Origin: G963667855 sp963667855
GTDB lineage: Bacteria; Planctomycetota; Phycisphaerae; UBA1845
Assembly: GCA_963667855.2 (NCBI GenBank)
Contig: CAXXKI010000012.1
Location: 62,001-126,000 of the forward strand
DNA: 64,000 nucleotides
Direction: 5' to 3'
The position numbers and the translations under genes are program-made. Below the pieces are notes generated by a model. That model had not been told where the DNA came from. It made no database searches and saw nothing but the letters and a program-made list of their open reading frames with translations. This document shows, one piece after another, positions 36,501-44,200 of this stretch (its first letter is position 1; each line of letters begins with the position of its first letter).

Positions 36501-38130
36501 CCCCCCAAATGTTCTGGATTGGGAATGTGCGAACCAGTTGGCTAAAACAAAGGAATACATGGATAGGCATGGATATTCCGGTACATTGGTTCTGGATCGA
36601 CTCGATGAGTATGTTGTTGGCGCTTTTTATGGTCATGGGCCGAGTGGAAGGGATGCTGTTGAAGGTTTTGGTATCCGCAATACGGTTGAATCCATTCAAT
36701 ACGATGCGTGCAGCCAAGCGAATTCAAATGTGATTGCTCTGGCGCAAAACGGGTTCGATCCCGGCGAGTGTGATGCTACGCTTGACATTGGATTTGCGTC
36801 GTCGGATTGTGGGGAGGATAAAGATTGCGACGACGGGTATCCGTGCACTACTGATACTTGTTGCCTCGAGATTGATGGAAGTTGTGGTACATACCAGACG
36901 TGTGTTTACGAACCAACAGATTGCAATGACGATGACCTGTGTACGACCGATTCCTGCGACCCATTCTCCGGTGGCTGTGTTAACGAAGAAGTGGTCTGCG
37001 ATCAGGATCCGAATCTCTGTACGACCGAAAGTTGTGATCCTGAAACTGGCGAGTGTGTTTCTATCGATAATTGCGATTCCACTATCTGCGAGAGGCAGGA
37101 ATGTGAGCCGAGTATTGGTGTTTGCGGAGAATGGGTGCCGACTACACATTGCGATCATGAAAAAAACAAATGGTGCAATGGTGAGTTTGAGGGATGTTTT
37201 GAAGCTGATTGCCTGACTGGAGTTCGGCTTTCTGGCGGTGATTGTGCGACATGCGGTTTTTCCGGAGATCCATGTGTTGGTGAAGGTCTTGTATGCGATG
37301 AGGACAATAAACGTTGTGTAGACTGTACGGATGATTCGCATTGTACGGAAGATGGTTACGTTTGCGATGTCGAAAAAGGCGTTTGTGTTGACGAACATGC
37401 AGCATGTGTTTCCGGTAACTGGGATTACGCGATTGGCGATTGTCGCAAGCGTAGTCTTTTCTTGGAAATCGATGATGGCAATATATTCTGCAGTCCTGGT
37501 TCGCCAAATACTGGTTCGCCAGATACCTGCTTTATAGACTGTAGTCAGAACCTTACATTTAACATTAGTTTAATGGTGGAAAACAGTACAGCTTCTGCCA
37601 TAGAGATTAAAAGTCTGGTTGCATTCCTTGAAATTACAAGCAGTTACAATGCGGGCGATGGTCAAGAATTTACGGTAAATTCAATCCAGTGGGGGGATTT
37701 AGTCGCGAATGGAGATGATTTACTCTGGTGCGGAGGCAGTAGCTGCACGAATACTGACTGGTATGATCTGCTTTATAACGATACAGCAGATTATGATGAT
37801 TTATTCAATCCAGATCCACCAGGTACTGCTTACGCTCCGATTGTGGTGAATGATCCCAGTTCCGCTCTTTTGATGGGGACTATCCAGTACGAGGGTTCTA
37901 CGCCGATAACCGTACCGGCCGGTACCTCCGAACCCGTAAGTGGGAGGCTGGCTATAGTCAATATGACAGCACCCGCTGTTGCCACCGTATACACGCTGAA
38001 GATAGCCGATGATCGGTTCCGCAGACCTACTGCCTCGATCTCCACGGGGGATCCGACGGGCACCAATCAGGCCACATTGCTTTACTCCGATGATAGTCAG
38101 CTGGTTATTTATGTGGAGGGCTGCAACTAA
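27547..38130 (+). CDS. Giant cysteine-rich secreted surface protein (3527 aa)
   Basis: Signal peptide at residues 1-26 (L-P-S-H-A-Q-A). Residues ~25-760 are two tandem copies of one ~365-residue block: D-C-N-x-N-G-I-P-D-E-C calcium-type repeats, a dockerin-like loop (A-D-V-N-Q-D-G-M-V-N-D) and a beta domain containing G-F-V-T-Q-[VI]-D. Residues ~820-1265 are Cys-rich with D-G-x-[FY]-C-N-G-[IV]-E repeats. About six fibronectin-III-like units occupy ~1265-2135 (T-x-Y-Y-W-[RK]-V). A beta-propeller-like region (~2185-2700) has N-V-W-[VI] blades and is followed by a C-C-L-x-x-D-x-Y-C insert. Further C-T-T-D-[ST]-C-D repeats lie at ~3085-3285. The C-terminus (~3290-3527) resembles a cohesin-like sandwich. 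The stop TAA shares its last base with an ATG in the RHS frame. Role: surface or adhesion protein, perhaps with the RHS protein. Confidence 0.8.
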   Translation: MMRKRFFISLVLLAFSLLVLPSHAQADCNGNGVADATDIAEGTSQDCNENGVPDECDIAEGTSLDLNSNGIPDECICLIADADCSGAVGGGDIAKVMNSGNWLKLCPEAFDPRADVNQDGMVNDLDKDTITAPGTWGTGNGYHCECEVPTCQTIIDCNYNNIPDSWDIDQGTSADCNNNSIPDECDIAGGISNDCDLNGIPDQCQFDCDGDGIADACEILSGNESDCNANNIPDSCDLAGGYNVSQWANSVIGYSSQANWGGTMGHAVQATGVPDVTAYGLNPMAWTPYSSTASEYITLGYADSVYATGVSIVETCGNGFVTQVDLVDEDDQLHTVWTGTDTTDCSSNFANCSIDTLNLTWASTSYLVKGVKITIDATHHTVDYSDDHEQIDAVQLHGTPALHPDCNDNGIPDECDISSGGSSTDANGDGIPDECGCRNEDVNCDGYVDVGDVLIYNAPSNKNHMCADAGNPRTDVNRDGMVNDFDLDAIRDPAVFNTGNTFGCGCDVPVCAVTPDCNTNGIPDSWDIHQGTSLDCNNNSIPDECDISSNTSTDCDSNGVPDDCQWDCDGDGIYDPCEIAMGMDIDCDNNGFPDSCDVAGGFAFIQWADSVAEYSSQYDDGSTDSWHATQALGKPDVREHGDNELAWATLNADDGAEYIILNYTHPVFATGATVVESMAPGFVTQIDAVDLDDQLHTVWSGSDTANCTLPLPQCEIGELVVNWTKTAYVVKGLKVTIDTTHMTDVWEEIDAVALHGELPPQTDCNGNGICDKCELDCNENGIPDECDMAAGTSADIDSNGIPDECYDAETLAAYLNDEYLCEDPYDAMTFANHNVVYCGCGTGDYWLDYPIDGYRCTTTVYPYIDPPVVYDPGAPPHHGAWHPVYICIIQGWYFCYYGGGPFHADRKECCPVGSPCSEVDGCCRAPETDCGGRCCNMLYSDCLCRYDGVLGDCWEGTDKAISGVCLPKDRDDGLYCNGLQYWGPDVTSSGLWTVMKTHYDCPADMICREYNPLDASSPGGRKHVFCGECEKDSDCLGYYQQGGQPEGCASPRCKEVAGHYAGAGYADGGYYVHETACVYDETSPGCDDGNDCTIDLCVPLDNDGSGSGFTCIFESNCDDGEFCNGIEECGEDGNCIPGENPCAGQEGRENCDEFYDVCHGCDEDNRDPYFCNGVEYCRYDPNTGTWSWVSPGPPCGDWEECSEEERRCISCAERCSDGLVCTGIEECDENGLCVPATPVDLCAGTGLCCVEAPETEEGYVCTDFWPNPRTPSEDSIIPVDGATDIPLRGLTLSWDRIPEAEFYSICIFKDGSNSAAVTPLQVDNPDSGDTVSAQISINDELEPGQLYNWSITVVDNERDCAEGVYGPEDWRSSSTESRGFTTTTMADNCLLGIPRSLHVTLANPENPGVPSNKEAGVGYPLGNFKWEGDSKAQVYHLFLSENEHDFNGDGLRPNDHLNHGLHKGEFEETEINDLEITLQPGTTYYWQVAAKSQYCKGDDDGIDTLSVVSYSEVFKFYTSSDPNDNNCPDSIAKPETPIDPRPKINSNDASSEDLALSWSRSENASSYTLTISGFSGYDHDHVEVDVKQTPDGERPAYTIPSAYVQPLTTYNWSVLAVNENKDCELYDEAQSSDWQFTTCAAEYSEFPSVDDPEDGATDVSLTSGLTWISDDDYAYFNLYAGKFNCGLSTVSLEGLTAIDSGDGTYPEILKLDEVTVAGTSKYVWPNPEFPPVNMNRKIWDKNENYEWRVEAYYYDECGGIVSEPAASEVWRFATIDDCGGFPTSPSLASNPEPIDNAVDVPVTGQSVTLGWKPHGEYARIQIGLEDDPATMVWLEPSDSEISCDYPGWFSTAGLAWKEISVSSSIFPIDTNTKYYWRVETRNACGDEIRDAVPVDSWEFTTADVCTDPGKVPTPRNVYPYNGAQGLSAGTQWLRWKTTNNSYGFDRFEVYLGTSEHNLAHVKTIKSSSPTGWTVPVTLEPATKYYWKVKACAKGCYHQDLTPASGVTTWFSTCDSVQSEVFTGQYPADGEQGVVIQKPGDGGAVENLPLILRWTHPEGVETDGYRISFGKARESMTTLGYQWVSCEDGECSWELPAGIALELGTEYAWQVKAFVYDSCGNVSGVFGDRWTFQTMFDCNNNGLSDLWDVINGYSIDEDSNRVPDECNLCDLNRVFTTDDDFADGDKAEFLNVIQDSNKLTLATSAGGVKPLPFIWVPATNRGTVVKINTETGEILGEYLTAPEYADMDPNRVEPSPSRTAVDLLGNVWVSNNGDWNNSLDASSIEETSSVTRVALNEGGYCTDRNDDEFIDTSSGLGDILGWPNNPDGDPPYPDDKGGVSTAVDECIIDYVRACGRNFGEDCIASLHSVETLAIDSNNDIWIGSAAGCPGCSSAGCAGGPHMKLKGDLGMNPEDRVLTWSTYYGTRGGGGGLIDADGLLWSGGESCGIQCDPAGNPELCGEGYGMTDHCYQSLLVFEPDAYSFFEPGSGTPLFLESDYNECHVSTGIPDDSVAVIVRSLAMNPVDGTVWATPWNGDFLYEFEVSRDESATTPNKTRIAVYKRDLVKPANVNKAVDSGVLTIDTNETFWIIARNTLDHEGYSENAYSVVRYRKNSDDSNMEEEARIPLKYAKANTDDVTSDDCISNCSLHCSDSYPNECSSYCVCCEDPTGISIDANGNVWITCEESNNVMRVNSSSNEVDMVISLQHDDDLCADNPDASCCLLADRYCEENPDFECCNLADDHCEKYHNDPCCLMYDRSSYCALNPDYACCNVTCHESQEDELDEVCCRTFDGLYKAAHPESPCFKDAGPSGFNNMTGMITLAAAKTGHWSTVHDSRIVGNQWGGISWNQEAESCTADESTGLVVYIRVADTMAELRNLPFTEVSDLEDDSNDCIVEFSAGQFTGRFIEIEVTFDADGNFPELWDLTITTSDATIGAGNVELQSVFVFANAEEVGEYGSFEACLNMMDGEPITASVCAMAGTWRKGPPNVLDWECANQLAKTKEYMDRHGYSGTLVLDRLDEYVVGAFYGHGPSGRDAVEGFGIRNTVESIQYDACSQANSNVIALAQNGFDPGECDATLDIGFASSDCGEDKDCDDGYPCTTDTCCLEIDGSCGTYQTCVYEPTDCNDDDLCTTDSCDPFSGGCVNEEVVCDQDPNLCTTESCDPETGECVSIDNCDSTICERQECEPSIGVCGEWVPTTHCDHEKNKWCNGEFEGCFEADCLTGVRLSGGDCATCGFSGDPCVGEGLVCDEDNKRCVDCTDDSHCTEDGYVCDVEKGVCVDEHAACVSGNWDYAIGDCRKRSLFLEIDDGNIFCSPGSPNTGSPDTCFIDCSQNLTFNISLMVENSTASAIEIKSLVAFLEITSSYNAGDGQEFTVNSIQWGDLVANGDDLLWCGGSSCTNTDWYDLLYNDTADYDDLFNPDPPGTAYAPIVVNDPSSALLMGTIQYEGSTPITVPAGTSEPVSGRLAIVNMTAPAVATVYTLKIADDRFRRPTASISTGDPTGTNQATLLYSDDSQLVIYVEGCN

Positions 38131-38225
38131 TGAACACTCAAAACCAAAACATAAAAACAACTTTGGAAACAGTTTGTTTGGCCAGCTTTAACCACCTCGG
38201 TCGAGAGAGCAGCAGGGGAAAAGTT

Positions 38226-41200
38226 ATGAATATAAGCGTTATTCGCGTTATTGGTGCATGTTTTGTTCTTGGTCTTTTGCTTAATTCTCCTCCAGCGATT
38301 GCTCAGCTTGGTGACGTTAACACCGACAACGTCCTCAACGCACCATATCGAGGTCCGGTTACAGCCTGGCGCGAGGCGTGTATGGATATGGGCTATGGTG
38401 AGGTTAAGAATTTTGTTATCTATTACGAAGATCCTGGTCATGACGACCCGGATTATCCAATTGCTAAATTAACATTTCCATCTGGCTGGGATCGGGATGT
38501 CGTTCGTATATATCAAGGCCACAATGCATCGGGGCCCGAAATCGTTCCTAACGGTGAACCGTTGGAAGCGACGGTGTCGATTTCTGAGGGAAGCAGTCTC
38601 GCTAATTGGCGTTGGAACTTGTCAATAAAGGCGATCGGAACAAGATCACAAAAGAAGGTCGACTTTCCAATCGAATTCAGCTACGAGGCAGGTACGCATA
38701 CGGGACCAGCGTCGGATGACGTTTGTATTTGCGGATCTACAATTACCTCATTCTGTTGCGGTGACTGCAATAACATTCTCGGACCGCCGACTTATTGTGA
38801 CTACGAGTGTTGTTGTGATAGTTCCTGCCACGAAAAAGTTGAAGTAACCAAAACCGGCATTCTTGACATCAGTGTAGCACCGACATCAATGGTTGACGGA
38901 GTGAGTGGGGTTCACCCGTGGCATTCATCCAGTGTTGTATTAGATGTAGTTTCGGGGGCTGCTCAGCTAGTTGCCACGGTAAACGAATCTACGCACATGA
39001 TTGGACGTTCATTTTTGCACGTAATCGACAGCGGTGACGAAAATGTGGAAATACTATCTTATGATGTGCGATTACCCGGAATGCCGGAAACGGTTTTTAT
39101 CCAGGACAGGGAAACGTTTAACCTGGGAACGCCCTGGCCTGGTCATATACCGGGCTATTGGGTGGAAGATCGCGGAGAAGGGCTGGGGTATGATGTTGTT
39201 GGCCCCGATGGAACCATATACAGATTCAGCGAGCCAGCTCCGGTGGACGCTACAGAGGAAACTGATGATGCGGTATTATCCGAGAGTGATCCGGAAGGGC
39301 TTTGGTATTTAAAGAAGATAATCCCGCAGGGTTGTGAAAACTGTACGGAGGCGGTTGTTTCCTATACATATTTTCTTACTCCGAATTCGACAAGTGAGTC
39401 AGGCTGCTCTACCGGAAATGCTGATGGTCCATGTCGAAAGTACCTGTCCACCATTTCGGATGGTGATGGAAACAGTATTCACTTGAATCGGGAGTCGACC
39501 GGTTGTGTAAGTAGTGTAGCTGTTAAGGAAAATGGTACACAAAAAGCTATTTGGACGATTGGCTCAAATGCCGGATGGATTTCCAGTGTCGTTCAACCGG
39601 ACGGCAAAGGAAATCGTTATTACGGTCATGACACTAATAGCGGGAGGTTGGAGTGGATTGACAATGACGATAACCAAGGAACGGGGACGATGTACTCGTT
39701 CACCTACGATGTCTATGACGCTAATATTCTCACCGAATCATCGGCCGGCCAAGCGAAGTATACGTATTATAACGATACCTATAATGGCAGACAGACTATC
39801 ATAAGAGGGGGGAATAACACTACAAATCAAGTTATAAGTTGTAGTTACATTGGGCAAACATCGGGTGATTTCTCGCATCTATTGTCTTCTGTTAGTCAGA
39901 CTGGTGGGTATGACGATAGAGTCGAATATACCTGGGATGAAACTAACGAATGGGGAAATGTAGTATTGCTCGAAGAAATACTTCCCAACAATACCAAATT
40001 GAAGCACTACTATGCTTCAACTGGGGGAGGGGAAAGCGGTAGAGGATTATGTGGCACAAATGCCCGGGGAGACTGGATATTACGGCTGTATATGCACCAA
40101 AGAATGTCCTGTCAACACGGAGTCGGGACAGTAAACTCCTGGAATCTGAATTTCGTAGATGCATTGGGCGAGATACACGTTTTGGATGCTCAGATTGACA
40201 ACAGTATGATTCCTGACGGTGGTACAAAGACAATGCCCACAATCTGGGAAAGCATCATAACGATTGACGAAGATTTCATGATTGAGGACGTGTCGGTCGG
40301 AGTTGATCTGCAACTCCTAACTGTCTGTAGTGGTTATCTCACTTGTGAACTTGAGCATATCCGAGAATATGGCGCTACGCAGCGCGTTGCACTTTTTGAC
40401 AGGATTGGTACAGGGCGTTACCACACATTATGCGTCGGAGAAAACCACCCCACCTATGATGAACACGGTGCACAATTAGACATGGATGCTACTTTCCTGT
40501 CTTCACTGCATCTTGGTCACCTTTACGTTAGTACGCGGGATGCCGTATGGGCTGATCTACACCGTGATGTACACGGTGAATGGTATCCCACGCTTTCACC
40601 GTGTGATAATGGTTATATTGAATTATGCACAGAGGGCGAGCAAGAGGAAGAGGGCGAGGATACTCCATTCCGTCGTAAAACTGTCTTAGTGGCTTCAAGC
40701 GGATCTGGTGAGCTGAGCATATTTGACGTAAATTACGCAATCTTTGGCGAAGCCGGTTTACTCCGAATGCCACGCGTCGTCAAATCGTACGATGGCATGG
40801 GGAACGAGACGGTTATTAAGTACCGTGATGACGGCGGTTTGGATCTTGGATTAATAGAAACCATTACGGGGCCACAGGTTACACAAGGCATTCCTGGAGG
40901 ACAAAATCAGCAAGCCGAAACCATATTTACATACAATTCGGCAAACCTGTTAAGCCAAAAAAAGGTTAAAGCTACGGATGGCGCTTCGGCGACCTGGAAC
41001 GTCACCGAATACGAATACGACAGTCTTGGTCGGTTACTTAGAGTTATTGTTGATCCTGGTGAAGGAAACGAAAACCTCGTAACCGAGTATGCCACAACTG
41101 CCGATCCGTTACGTTATGATGGGCAGCCGGATTTCGTCAAGGATCCTTACGGATTCTATACCGGGTATACATACGATGACGCCGGTCGAGTAACCAATGT

Positions 41201-44200
41201 TAAACGTTTCCTTGCTACAAACGATACGCAAAGTAACAAAGCTCAGATCATCGACTACGCGTACGACGACAACGGTTGGCTGGAAACAGAAACCCTGACG
41301 CTTAACGCGTTTGATGAAAGCGGGACTCCGGTTGCACATCAGGCCGGTTCATCAGATTCGCAGGTAACCACTTATACAAGAGACCGTCTGGGGCAAGTAA
41401 TCAACATTTCAGTGGGTGATGGTACGAGCACGATTGTACAAACTGCATACGGGTATACCAATATAGGCGAACTGGCATATACCATAGGCCAGGACGGAAT
41501 ATACTCCGAAACCAGGTGGAATGATCGAGGTCTCGTGGAAAGCGAAAGGGTGGGCTACGGTGCAGACGTCGCGCATGGCGATATATCGACAGGTACAGAG
41601 TACACCGGCCAAAGAGTATCATACACCTACGACGAATCCGGACGCGTAGCGACTGTAACTACTAACGAAGAAGCAACGGACGCGAAAGAAAAGCGCGTCG
41701 TTAATTACAATGATGGTTCGGGCGCCCGAGACAAGTTCGGCCGCGTCAAAAAGATCACCGAATCTCCCGGCAAACTTTCTACATTATTAACCTACGACGG
41801 CAACAGCAACATTATCAGGATTACTGATTTTCAAAAAAACGTTTCTTACAAAGATGTTTTTACCTGTTATGATGAAGCTCAACGGCCATGGCAGGTAACC
41901 AATGCGGCGAGAAATGGCGGCGAAACTCAGATAGAATTGACAACTTATCGAGCGGATAATCGAATCGCCGAAACGATTGTCCGGGGAAGCGATATCTTTA
42001 ACGGAAGTCTTATCCCGCCTCCGGAACCGGGTGATAGAACCACGGGAAACGTCATCACGGTTTACAGCTATGACGGGGTTGGCCGCGTTACGGACCTAAC
42101 CAGTATTAACGCGTTCTTTAACACCTCGGAAGTATACGAAGATCGTTCAAAATCGTACAGCTACGGAGTAAGCCAAGATAATAGAGGTACAACGGTTACT
42201 GAAACCATGGGTATTAGAAGTACGGTCAGTACCTATGACGCGCTTGGCAGGTTGGTTAAACAAACTAGCAGCGAAGGGGGAACTAGTGGGCCGCGGACAG
42301 AGGTCGTTTATAATAGCCTGTCTCTACCCGTAGATACGGTTGTATATAACGGCAACTCAACAACGGTACAGAAGTATACCAGCTACGGATACGATGCGGC
42401 CGGTCGTATTCGACAAACATATGATGTTTCCACAGAGTCTCTTCCAAAAGATATCGGTCAATCTCCTACTACTACCTATCACTACTACGGTGATTCCGAT
42501 TGTACACAACCAGAATGTCCATCCGGAAACGAAGGTCGACTTTGGAAAATAACTAATCCCATTGGCAAAGCGATAACCTATAAGTATAATGATTCCAATC
42601 ACACTAAAACCGTAACCGATCCTTTTGGAAACGAGATAAAATCGACGTTTGACGGCCTGGGACGACTAATACAACTAAAAACAACCCTTGGTGACGGTTC
42701 AGGGCAACCAAGCTCAACTGACTATAACTATAATTTTGGATACACCGATGCCTCCAATATGGAGAAAACCGTTCAGCGGTTAGCTGATGGTCCCTTATCT
42801 ACGGCCAATTTTGATCCACTCGGTCGAATTACGGATTACACGAATCGCAAACAATCGAAAACGACGTTCACTTACGACAACACGAGCAGCGTGTGCAAAG
42901 TTGTGGAAGATGTAGGAGGATTATCTCGTACCAGTACCTGTCGGACAGGCCCGAAGGGAATACCAGTATCCCAAACATTCTACAATACTGGAGGGCAAGA
43001 ACAGGTTACGGACTATCGAATTGCCCCGGATGGTACGATTACGGGAATCAGGTATCCCAATCCTGATGGTTCGAGCAGCTATACGGAAGAGTTCAAATTT
43101 AACGTTTACGGGGAGCTTGCCGCTAAGAAAGATATCGCGAATCGTAATACCGCATACGCGCACTCAATCACCGCGGAGGGGCGACAAGTTGTAATCACAA
43201 CTCAGACCAGTGGAACTTATACATACGCTTATAACGCTCTGGGGCAAATTACGGAAGCTTCCGTTGCGGGCCCTGAGTCTTCCAGTAGTGTCATACTGGA
43301 ATACGACGATTACGGTCGATTAAAAACGGAAACCCAGACTTACAGTGAAGCTGATTCACCAGCCGAAACTCGTTACGCATACAACGATGCGGGGCAGCTA
43401 ACTTCTATAACCTATCCTGGTGGCGAAATTCTCAATCTCAACGCTGGAACTGGGCTCGATGATTTAGGCCGTCCAACAACAGTCTCTTTTGGTGTGGCTG
43501 GTTCCGAAGTTACTTTTATGAAACCGGCGTATTTCGGTTCCACTATTGAAAGTATAAAAGTTTTCTCTCCGAACGGAACTGCGTTCATGCAGTTAGAACG
43601 CACCTTTGACGACGAAGGACGCCAGAAAAACCGTAAATGGAGTAGAATCGATCAAGCAGAGAATCCTACCGGAGAAGTTTTTGACGAGTTTGAACTGTAC
43701 TATGACGTAACAGATAACATTACAGCTGTTTACAGTGATCAATTGTTCTCCTCCACGGTTTACGAACTTGATGCCCTGAACCGTATGCTCAAAGCCAGTA
43801 AGGGTGATCCCAATATCGACGAAAATCAAACACTTGGCGATGCGACAGGCTTGGCCGCCGGTTCGATAGTTATGGAGTATGATCGAACGCCTGACGCCAA
43901 TGGAGAGAATGGACTTGATCTCCAAGGTAACGTTACTCATTCTACTCTTACGCTAGCTCAACCAGATGGAACTACATCCACGAATACATTCACAGCTGAT
44001 GTCAATATAGCCAACATGTTTGACGATGTCGTATTCATGAAAAATGGTTGGGAAGAAGGTTTTGAGCCAGTATACGATCCATTCGGTAACATGATCTACG
44101 ATGGTTGGTGTTATTTAAAATACAACGACCTGAATCAGTTAATCGAGGTTCATGAGGTAGGTACGGCGATTATCGCATCTACCGGACCTGACGATATCAC